From: Rubrivivax sp.
GTDB taxonomy: Bacteria > Pseudomonadota > Gammaproteobacteria > Burkholderiales > Burkholderiaceae_C
Assembly: GCA_027491255.1 (NCBI GenBank)
Contig: JAIXWM010000127.1
Span: 1-64,000 of the forward strand
Length of the DNA stretch: 64,000 nt
Direction: 5' to 3'
Below the pieces are notes generated by a model. It was given only the letters and a program-made list of their open reading frames with translations. It ran no database searches and had not been told where the DNA came from. A program made the position numbers and the translations under genes. Shown piece by piece: positions 58,054 through 64,000 of this stretch. Position 1 is the first letter of the stretch, and each line of letters starts with the position of its first letter.

Positions 58054-59614
58054 GCACCGCGTCGTCGTCGTGGGGGCCGGCATCGGCGGGCTGTGCGCTG
58101 CCCTGCGCCTGGTCGGTCAAGGCATGGACGTGACCGTCGTCGACAAGGCCGACCGGCCCGGCGGCAAGATGCGCCCGGTGCCTGTGGACGGGCAGCCGGT
58201 GGACGCCGGTCCGACCGTCTTCACGATGCGCTGGGTCCTCGACGAACTGCTCGACGAACTGGGCACGAGCGCCGAGGAAGCCCTGCCGCCGCTGCAGCCG
58301 CTGTCGGTGCTGGCGCGTCACGCCTGGCGCACCGACGGCTCGCGCCTGGACCTGCACGCCGACCGCACCCGCTCGGCCGAGGCCATCGCCGCCTTCGCCT
58401 CACCCGCCGAAGGCCGGCGCTACCTCGCCTTCTGCGACGAGGCACAGCGGGTCTACCGGCAGCTCGAGGGACCGCACATCCGCTCCAGCCGGCCCAGCTT
58501 TGCGCAAATGGTCGCCGACCTGGGTCCGCGCGGCCTGGCCACGCTGGCCGGGCTCGGGCCGCTGGCCACGCTGAGCGCCACGTTGGCGCGCCGCTTCACC
58601 GACCCGCGCCTGCAACAGCTCTTCGGCCGCTATGCCACCTACTGCGGCGCGGCGCCTGGCCTGGCACCGGCCACGCTGATGCTGGTGGCCCATGTCGAGC
58701 AGGCCGGCGTGTGGGCCGTCCAGGGCGGCATGGCCGCCCTGGCGCAGGCGCTGGCGACGCTGCTGCAGCAACGCGGCGCACGCCTGCGCTGGAGCACGCG
58801 GTGCGCAGCGATCGAGCACGCGCAGGGCCGCGTTCGCGGCATCCGGCTCGATGACGGCGAACGCCTGGCCGCGGACTCCGTGGTCTTCAATGGCGACGTC
58901 AGCGCGCTCGGCCCGCTGCTGGGCGCCGCTCGCGCGCAGGCGCCAGCCTCGACGCCGGCCGGCGGGCGCTCGCTGTCGGCGATGACCTGGGCGCTGCGCG
59001 TGCGCGCCACAGGCTTCCCGCTCGTGCGCCACAACGTCTTCTTCGACGCCGACTACGCCAGCGAGTTCGACGACATCTTCCGCCGCCGGCGCCTGCCGCA
59101 GCGCGGCACCGTCTACGTCTGCGCCCAGGACCGGCTCGACGACGCCAGCGACCCCGGCGGGCCCGAACGCCTGCTCGCGCTCGTCAACGCGCCGGCCGAC
59201 GGCGACACCCGCAGTTTTGAGGACCCGGAGACCGAGGCATGTCAATCCCGTTGCATGGCGCTGCTGCGCGACTGCGGCCTGGCGCTGGACCTGGCGGCAC
59301 CGGGGGCAGCGGTGCGGCGCACCCCGGCGGACTTCCACCGCCTCTTCCCGGGCACGGGCGGGGCGCTCTATGGGCCGGCGACACACGGCTGGATGGCGCT
59401 GTTCAAGCGCTCGCCCAGCGCGTCGAGGCTGCCGGGGCTGTACCTGGCTGGGGGCAGCGTGCACCCGGGGCCGGGCGTGCCGATGGCAGCCATGTCGGGC
59501 CGGCTGGCGGCCGCCACGCTGATGGCCGACCTCGCTTCGACGCACCCGTCGCGCCGGGTGCTTATCTCTGGTGGTATGTCGATGCGGTCAGCGACGACGG
59601 CCTCCACGCCCTGA
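58046..59614 (+). CDS. crtD: Hydroxyneurosporene desaturase CrtD
   Basis: The 522-residue flavoprotein begins with a TTG at 58046 (giving MAEHRVVVVGAGIGGL), overlapping crtA by 8 bases; no ATG is available because the FAD-binding motif comes at once. It shows DRPGGKMRPVPVDGQPVDAGPTVFTMRW at the start and the phytoene-desaturase-type C-terminus GLYLAGGSVHPGPGVPMAAMSGRLAA. It desaturates C-3,4 of 1-hydroxy carotenoids. Its last 376 bases are shared with the crtC frame. Confidence 0.93.
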   Translation: MAEHRVVVVGAGIGGLCAALRLVGQGMDVTVVDKADRPGGKMRPVPVDGQPVDAGPTVFTMRWVLDELLDELGTSAEEALPPLQPLSVLARHAWRTDGSRLDLHADRTRSAEAIAAFASPAEGRRYLAFCDEAQRVYRQLEGPHIRSSRPSFAQMVADLGPRGLATLAGLGPLATLSATLARRFTDPRLQQLFGRYATYCGAAPGLAPATLMLVAHVEQAGVWAVQGGMAALAQALATLLQQRGARLRWSTRCAAIEHAQGRVRGIRLDDGERLAADSVVFNGDVSALGPLLGAARAQAPASTPAGGRSLSAMTWALRVRATGFPLVRHNVFFDADYASEFDDIFRRRRLPQRGTVYVCAQDRLDDASDPGGPERLLALVNAPADGDTRSFEDPETEACQSRCMALLRDCGLALDLAAPGAAVRRTPADFHRLFPGTGGALYGPATHGWMALFKRSPSASRLPGLYLAGGSVHPGPGVPMAAMSGRLAAATLMADLASTHPSRRVLISGGMSMRSATTASTP

Positions 59615-60471
59615 CACTGATCGCCTTCGTCGGCAGCGTGTTCTCCCCCTACTACCGCCGCGCCTGGCGGCGCGGTCGCGCCGACGCCGAGGACCACTGC
59701 GCTGTCAACGTGGCGCTGTACAGCCCCGGCGCGGCACGCTGGACCATGACCGAGCGCGCCAAGCGCCATGTCGATCGCGGCGTCGACCACTTCACCGTCG
59801 GCCCGAGCGGGCTGCGCTGGCACGACGACTCGTTGACGATCACGCTGGACGAGGTCGCCAACCCCCTGCCGCGGCGCGTGCGCGGCACGGTCCGGGTGCG
59901 CCCCGAGGGCCTGTGTTCCTATGTGGCCGCGCTCGACGACGCCGGGCGCCATCGCTGGGGTCCGATCGCCCCTTGCGCCCGCGTCGAGGTGGCCTTCGAC
60001 CACCCGGCGCTGCGCTGGAGCGGCCACGGCTATCTCGACAGCAACGAAGGCGACGAGCCCATCACCGAGCCGTTCACCAGTTGGGACTGGCTGCGCGCGC
60101 CGCTGGCCGACGGCAGCACCGCGGTCGTCTATGACGTGCGCCAGTGCGGCGGTCGAGCGGACCGCGTGATCGGTGCCCGCTTCAGACCGGACGGTTCCGC
60201 CGAGCCCTTGGCGTTGCCGGCGCGCCACAGCCTGCGCCGCACCGGCTGGGGCATCGCCCGCACGGTGCGCGCCGAGGCCGCACCCGCCGGCGGTCCGCCT
60301 GCGACTGCGCTGCGCACCCTGGAGGACACGCCCTTCTACGCCCGCTCGCTCGTGCGTACGCGTCTTGGCGGCGAGTCGGTCGACGCCATGCACGAGACCC
60401 TCTCCGCGACACGCTTCGGCAGTTCCTGGGTGCAGGCCCTGCTGCCCTGGCGCATGCCACGGCGGCCATGA
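59239..60471 (+). CDS. crtC: Acyclic carotenoid 1,2-hydratase CrtC
   Basis: Similarity to CrtC begins only about codon 101 (RFDAPVAPGAYLWWYVDA) and continues through FVGSVFSPYYRRAW, MTERAKRHVDRG and SWDWLRAPLADGSTAVVYDV to HETLSATRFGSSW. The frame upstream of that point contains no ATG, GTG or TTG back to TTG 59251 and ATG 59239; the latter has GGAG 8 bases upstream. So either the protein carries a 100-residue Gly/Ala/Arg-rich extension translated out of frame within crtD (410 residues in all), or it starts at a non-standard codon. CrtC adds water to the psi end of neurosporene and similar carotenoids. Confidence 0.85.
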   Translation: MSIPLHGAAARLRPGAGPGGTGGSGAAHPGGLPPPLPGHGRGALWAGDTRLDGAVQALAQRVEAAGAVPGWGQRAPGAGRADGSHVGPAGGRHADGRPRFDAPVAPGAYLWWYVDAVSDDGLHALTLIAFVGSVFSPYYRRAWRRGRADAEDHCAVNVALYSPGAARWTMTERAKRHVDRGVDHFTVGPSGLRWHDDSLTITLDEVANPLPRRVRGTVRVRPEGLCSYVAALDDAGRHRWGPIAPCARVEVAFDHPALRWSGHGYLDSNEGDEPITEPFTSWDWLRAPLADGSTAVVYDVRQCGGRADRVIGARFRPDGSAEPLALPARHSLRRTGWGIARTVRAEAAPAGGPPATALRTLEDTPFYARSLVRTRLGGESVDAMHETLSATRFGSSWVQALLPWRMPRRP

Positions 60472-60505
60472 CCCCGCTTGAGATTGCTCGATTCCAGACG
60501 AAATG

Positions 60506-60523
60506 TGTCAATGCGGGTTGACA
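60506..60523 (+). promoter_or_regulatory. PpsR/CrtJ site 1 of the puc promoter
   Basis: A perfect TGT-N12-ACA palindrome (TGTCAATGCGGGTTGACA) 107 bases before pucB. Its right half again contains TTGACA (60518-60523), a consensus -35 hexamer, as at bchC. A clear -10 was not found. Confidence 0.8.
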
Positions 60524-60531
60524 TTTTTAAA

Positions 60532-60549
60532 TGTAAGGTCATCATTACG
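60532..60549 (+). promoter_or_regulatory. Degenerate PpsR/CrtJ-like site 2 of the puc promoter
   Basis: TGT-N12-ACG, one base off consensus, starts 8 bases after site 1, the same spacing as at the bchC promoter in this window. Confidence 0.5.
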
Positions 60550-60629
60550 TTCGCCGGTCGTGTCTGTGACCGGCGTTCGCACCCGCGTGCAGGTTCTGCA
60601 CGATTTCACTCTCCCCACAGGAGGTTCGC

Positions 60630-60794
60630 ATGGCAAACGCAGACAGCGGTTCCGACAAGGTGTGGCCCACGGGCCTCACCGAGGAACAATCGGAAGAAAT
60701 CCATAGGCACCTGATCCAGGGCACCCAGATCTTCGGCTTCATCGCCGCGCTGGCGCACCTGTTCGCCTATATCTACTCGCCCTGGCTGAAGTGA
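60630..60794 (+). CDS. pucB: Peripheral antenna beta subunit PucB
   Basis: The 54-residue polypeptide has the LH beta pattern: [21 protein letters not shown], conserved His25, one membrane helix and the bacteriochlorophyll-ligand His43 ([16 protein letters not shown]). AGGAGG (60619-60624) precedes the ATG. It pairs with PucA. The gene is short and easily missed. Confidence 0.95.
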   Translation: MANADSGSDKVWPTGLTEEQSEEIHRHLIQGTQIFGFIAALAHLFAYIYSPWLK

Positions 60795-60810
60795 TCGAGG
60801 AGTCCAAGAC

Positions 60811-61053
60811 ATGATCTACGGAAAGCTCTGGCTGGTCGTGCGCCCCACGGTCGGCATTCCCCTGTTCCTCGGCGCCGTGGCGGTGGGGTCGTTCTCGGTC
60901 CACGTGGCCCTGCTGACCAACACCACCTGGGTCAAGAAGTTCCTCAATGGCGCCTCGCCTGCCGCGACCGCCGCGGTGGAGGAGTCGACGCAGAAGGCGG
61001 CCGCAGCCCCACCGACACTGGTGGTGGCCTCGGCCGAGACCGTCAAGCGCTGA
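60811..61053 (+). CDS. pucA: Peripheral antenna alpha subunit PucA with LH3-type Phe44-Leu45
   Basis: The 80-residue polypeptide aligns without gaps to LH2 alpha chains: [17 protein letters not shown], ligand His31 (FSVHVALL) and Trp40 (NTTW). At positions 44 and 45, where B800-850 proteins have Tyr-Trp or Tyr-Tyr hydrogen-bonding to the B850 acetyl groups, this protein has Phe-Leu, as in the B800-820 (LH3) alpha chains of Rhodoblastus acidophilus 7050. A blue-shifted antenna is therefore predicted. The C-terminal 30 residues are an Ala-rich tail. Confidence 0.93.
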   Translation: MIYGKLWLVVRPTVGIPLFLGAVAVGSFSVHVALLTNTTWVKKFLNGASPAATAAVEESTQKAAAAPPTLVVASAETVKR

Positions 61054-61090
61054 CGGACGGCGCGCCCGCACCCGCGGCCCACGCCGGGGT

Positions 61091-61128
61091 GCCGGGCTGG
61101 GGCGAGCCCGTCTCGCCATCAGCCCGGC
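61091..61128 (+). terminator. Strong hairpin between pucA and pucC
   Basis: Arms GCCGGGCTG-G-GGCGAG and CTCGCC-AT-CAGCCCGGC make a 15-bp stem with a small internal loop, followed by CTTCTGG rather than a T run. In the 187-bp pucA-pucC spacer it probably stabilises the pucBA transcript or limits read-through into pucC. Confidence 0.65.
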
Positions 61129-61240
61129 CTTCTGGCCACCTGCGGCGCGGGCGCCATCGAACACCGTCTCCGGCCTTGCTGCCCACAGCCCCCGCAGGCT
61201 CGGCGCACCGCCTGGACCCGACAGACCAGACGAATCGTCC

Positions 61241-62689
61241 ATGGTCCTGATCACCCGCCGCATCGTCACGCATTGGGCACGCCTGGGACCGCGCTTCCTG
61301 CCCTTTGCCGACGTCGCCTCGGCCGACCTGCCGCTGACGCGCCTGCTGCGCCTGTCGCTGTTCCAGGTCTCGGTGGGGATGGCACTCGCGCTCCTGGTGG
61401 GCGCGCTGAATCGCGTCATGATCGTCGAGCTGCATGTGCCTGCAGCCCTCGTGGCGGTCATGGTGTCGCTGCCCGTCCTGTACGCGCCGCTGCGCGCGCT
61501 GATCGGCTTCCGCTCCGACACCCACCGCTCCGCGCTCGGCTGGAAGCGTGTGCCCTTCATCTGGCTGGGCACCGTCGTTCAGTTCGGGGGCCTGGCCATC
61601 ATGCCGTTTGCATTGCTCGTGCTGTCGGGCGGCGGCAACGCCCTGCAGTGGCCGGCCTGGATCGGCCAGGGTGGCGCGGCGCTGGCCTTCCTGCTCGTCG
61701 GCGCCGGCCTGCACACGGCCCAGACCGCCGGCCTCGCGCTCGCCACCGACCTCGCCCCGGTCGAGTCCCATCCCAAGATCGTCGGGCTGATGTACGTGAT
61801 GCTGCTGCTGGGCACGATCGGCAGTGCCCTGGCCTTCGGCTGGTTCCTCGCTGACTTCAGCCCGGCCCGCCTGATCCAGGTCATCCAGGCCTGCGCGCTG
61901 GCCACGCTCGTGCTCAACACCGTGGCGATGTGGAAGCAGGAGGCCATGATCCCCGGCCACAGCCTGAAGCGGCGTGCCCATGAGCCCGAGCCCGATTTCG
62001 GTGCCGCCTGGGCCCGCTACAGCGCGACCCCGGGCGCGCGCCGCCGGCTCGCCGCCATCGCCGTGGGCACGATGGCCTTCGCGATGCAGGACGTCCTGCT
62101 GGAGCCCTACGGTGGCCAGGTGCTGGCCATGACGGTCGGCCAGACGACCTGGCTCACCGCGGCGCTGGCCGCCGGCGGGCTGGTCGGCTTCGCGCTCGCG
62201 GCCCGCATCCTCGGCCGTGGCGCCGACCCGGCCCGCATGGCCATGGCGGGTGCGGCGGTCGGTCTGCCGGCCTTCGCCGCCGTCATCACCGCGGCGGCAA
62301 CCCTGTCGGTGCCGCTGTTCGTCACCGGCGTGGTGCTCGTGGGCTTCGGCGGCGGCCTGTTCGGCCACGGCACGCTGACGCTCACGATGAACCGCGCGCC
62401 GCGCGACCAGGTCGGGCTCGCGCTCGGTGCCTGGGGCGCGGCACAGGCCACGGCGGCCGGCGTGGCGGTCGCGCTCGGCGGCGTCGGCCGCGACGCGATA
62501 GGCGTGCTGGCCGATCAGGGTTACCTCGGTGCCGCACTCGCACATCCGGCCACCGGCTATGCTGCCATCTACGCGATCGAGATCGCCCTGCTCGCGCTCA
62601 CGCTGGTCGTCATGCGTGCGCTCGTCGAGCCCCGCCCCGCCCATGCGTCTTCCCCCGCACCCCACCACACCGCAGGAGTCGCCCCATGA
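61241..62689 (+). CDS. pucC: PucC-type light-harvesting assembly membrane protein
   Basis: The 482-residue protein has twelve membrane segments and the BCD/PucC signatures SLFQVSVGMALALLVGALNRVMIVEL, PLRALIGFRSDTHRSALGWKRVPFIWLGT and FAMQDVLLEPYGGQVL, LTMNRAPRDQVGLALGAWGAAQA. It is a major-facilitator relative needed for LH assembly, probably by delivering bacteriochlorophyll. Its stop overlaps the start of a 37-codon gene (ATGA). Confidence 0.94.
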   Translation: MVLITRRIVTHWARLGPRFLPFADVASADLPLTRLLRLSLFQVSVGMALALLVGALNRVMIVELHVPAALVAVMVSLPVLYAPLRALIGFRSDTHRSALGWKRVPFIWLGTVVQFGGLAIMPFALLVLSGGGNALQWPAWIGQGGAALAFLLVGAGLHTAQTAGLALATDLAPVESHPKIVGLMYVMLLLGTIGSALAFGWFLADFSPARLIQVIQACALATLVLNTVAMWKQEAMIPGHSLKRRAHEPEPDFGAAWARYSATPGARRRLAAIAVGTMAFAMQDVLLEPYGGQVLAMTVGQTTWLTAALAAGGLVGFALAARILGRGADPARMAMAGAAVGLPAFAAVITAAATLSVPLFVTGVVLVGFGGGLFGHGTLTLTMNRAPRDQVGLALGAWGAAQATAAGVAVALGGVGRDAIGVLADQGYLGAALAHPATGYAAIYAIEIALLALTLVVMRALVEPRPAHASSPAPHHTAGVAP

Positions 62690-62799
62690 AAGTCCATCAA
62701 CTGCTCTTCCTGGCCTGGATCATCGTCTTCGCCTTCTGGCTCTTCCGCCAGTTTGCGCGCAGCAACAAGAAGTACGACGCCAAGAGCAGCAAGCGCTGA
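62686..62799 (+). CDS. 37-residue single-span membrane peptide coupled to pucC
   Basis: A 37-codon frame starts at an ATG that overlaps the pucC stop by 4 bases, with GCAGGAG (62672-62678) at a good distance. The peptide has a short N-terminus (MKVHQ), one aromatic membrane helix (LLFLAWIIVFAFWLF) and a basic tail (RQFARSNKKYDAKSSKR). It is not an LH alpha or beta chain, as it has only His4 and no ligand His in the helix. Its place recalls the small pucD/pucE genes after pucC in Rhodobacter, but no sequence likeness can be claimed. Confidence 0.65.
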   Translation: MKVHQLLFLAWIIVFAFWLFRQFARSNKKYDAKSSKR

Positions 62800-62872
62800 G
62801 AGGCTGAGCCGGTCGCCGGTCGCCGGGGGCAACCGGCGCGGAACAGATCCCGCCCATGCCGCGGCTCATTGC

Positions 62873-62895
62873 CGTTGCCGCTGGGGGCGGCAACG
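62873..62895. terminator. Hairpin between the puc operon and the MFS gene
   Basis: A perfect 9-bp stem CGTTGCCGC / GCGGCAACG with a TGGGG loop lies between the convergent ends. It lacks a T tract, and probably marks the 3' end of both transcripts. Confidence 0.55.
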
Positions 62896-62907
62896 TAGCC
62901 GAATCCG

Positions 62908-64000
62908 TCAGGTCATGGCAGCCTGCAACTGCCGCTGGCCCGGCAGCCAGGCTGCGATCAGCACGCCCAGCAGAGCCACCCCTGCCAGCGCCAGCAGCAG
63001 CACGGAGAACCCGGCGGCCTTGACTGCCGGGCCGAGCAGCAGCACGGCGGCGGAACTGAGCGTGAACGAGATCGCGATGCGCGTGCCGGCCACGCGCGAG
63101 CGCATCGAGTCGTCGACGTAGCGCACGACCATCAGGTCCTGGAAAGGGATGGCGCCGAAGACGCAGACCATGCAGCCGATGGCAAGGGCGTACCAGAGCC
63201 AGCCGCTGGCCTGCGAGGCGGCAGCGAACAGCAGCACCTGCGCGGCCAGTATGGCGAGGTACAGCGGCTTGAGCGCGACGCGGTCGACGGCCCGCCCGAC
63301 GATCAGCTGGGCCACCGACGCCACCGCGTAGACAGTCGCCAGCAACACCCCCAGGCGCGCCGGGTCGGCAACGATGCCGTCCATGCGCTCGGCCAGCAAC
63401 TGCGCGTTGCCATTGGTCGTCAGATTGAACAGCAGGCTGCCGGTGGTGGCGCTGGCCACCATGACGATGAAGACGCGCACGGCCAGATGGGGCGGCAGTT
63501 GCCGCACCGCCGACGCGGGCTTGCGCGCCGGGGCCGCAGCCTCGGCCGGCGCGACGCGCGCGAACACGAAACCCAGCACGATCGACACCACCCCCGGCAC
63601 CACGAAGGCAGCGCGCCAGCCGAAGTGCTGCACCAGGAAGCCGGTGGTCAGCGCCGCCGCAGCGATGCCGAGGTTGCCGGCCAGGCCATTGATGCCGATC
63701 GACCGCCCCGGCGTGGCCGAACGCTGCACCAGCATCGGGATGCCCACCGGGTGGTAGATGGCCGAGAAGGCGCCCAGCACCGTGAGCGCCACGGCCATCT
63801 GCCAAGGCCCCTGGGCCAGCGCCACCGCGATCGCCGACAGCCCCATGCCGTGGAAGAACACGATCATCATGCGCCGCCGACCCCACAAGTCACCCAGCCG
63901 CCCGGCCGGGATCGACCCCAGCCCGAACATCAGGAAAGCCCCCGCCGTGTAAGGCATCAGGTCCTCCCAGCGCGCAACCCCGAAATCCACCGCGATCGCG
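62908..64000 (-). CDS. MFS transporter, 5' end beyond the window
   Basis: The visible 364 codons run open through the right edge of the window. They contain at least ten membrane segments, the MFS loop 2-3 motif GRLGDLWGRRRMMI and a second-half repeat GRAVDRVALKPL. A GTG at 63990 would give MDFGVARWEDLMPYTAG, but that would omit most of the first helix, so the true start is probably outside. The substrate cannot be told from the sequence. It faces the puc operon. Confidence 0.85.
   Translation of the reverse strand, partial: AIAVDFGVARWEDLMPYTAGAFLMFGLGSIPAGRLGDLWGRRRMMIVFFHGMGLSAIAVALAQGPWQMAVALTVLGAFSAIYHPVGIPMLVQRSATPGRSIGINGLAGNLGIAAAALTTGFLVQHFGWRAAFVVPGVVSIVLGFVFARVAPAEAAAPARKPASAVRQLPPHLAVRVFIVMVASATTGSLLFNLTTNGNAQLLAERMDGIVADPARLGVLLATVYAVASVAQLIVGRAVDRVALKPLYLAILAAQVLLFAAASQASGWLWYALAIGCMVCVFGAIPFQDLMVVRYVDDSMRSRVAGTRIAISFTLSSAAVLLLGPAVKAAGFSVLLLALAGVALLGVLIAAWLPGQRQLQAAMT

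Overview
The window looks like the chromosome of a purple, anoxygenic phototrophic betaproteobacterium of the order Burkholderiales, close to the Rubrivivax/Leptothrix group. The evidence is the high G+C content, the typical Burkholderiales gene orders (ctaC-ctaD-ctaG-ctaE-surf1-ctaA-ctaB-sco; trmL/gpsA/secB/grxC; pyrR-pyrB-pyrC') and a photosynthesis gene cluster in the order crtE-crtF-bchC-X-Y-Z-puf-crtA-crtD-crtC-puc. The species cannot be fixed from the sequence alone.

Layout. 0-3 kb: a damaged DUF4160 gene with its DUF2442 partner, a small zinc-ribbon protein, a methyltransferase and a Wza-type polysaccharide export lipoprotein. 3-9 kb: dienelactone hydrolase, ubiE, a DUF971 protein and a 1324-residue FAD/iron-sulfur dehydrogenase. 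9-14.5 kb: a complete glycerol-3-phosphate/glycerophosphodiester uptake operon (ugpB-A-E-C-Q). 14.5-24.6 kb: cytochrome c oxidase (subunit II carries a cytochrome c domain) with its heme A and copper assembly genes, including a 38-codon assembly gene. 25-38.7 kb: housekeeping genes (comF, trmL, gpsA, secB, grxC, rhodanese, gpmA, an AMP-phosphorylase-like enzyme, plsC, a non-catalytic dihydroorotase with pyrB and pyrR, ruvX, yqgE, phrB). 38.7-45.4 kb: an RND tripartite efflux system led by a TetR regulator. 45.4-62.8 kb: the photosynthesis cluster. 62.9-64 kb: an MFS transporter cut by the window edge.

How the photosynthesis genes work together. CrtE makes geranylgeranyl diphosphate; CrtC, CrtD, CrtF and CrtA hydrate, desaturate, methylate and oxidise the carotenoid chain towards spheroidene/spheroidenone. 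BchX-Y-Z and BchC carry out late ring steps of bacteriochlorophyll a synthesis. PufB/A form the LH1 antenna, PufL/M the reaction centre and PufC its tetraheme electron donor. PucB/A form a peripheral antenna with PucC as its assembly factor. Three transcription starts (crtE, bchC, pucB) each carry a perfect PpsR/CrtJ palindrome (TGT-N12-ACA) plus a second degenerate copy, which suggests one shared oxygen/light-controlled repressor.

Main unusual points: the peripheral antenna alpha chain has Phe44-Leu45, the signature of blue-shifted LH3 (B800-820) complexes; an unrecognised 74-residue single-membrane-span gene lies between pufB and pufA; two inverted, ~100-bp palindromic elements with covarying stems sit between bchY and bchZ; a second family of nested palindromic repeats flanks a methyltransferase gene; a 37-codon membrane peptide gene is coupled to pucC; and crtC has no usable start codon except deep inside crtD.
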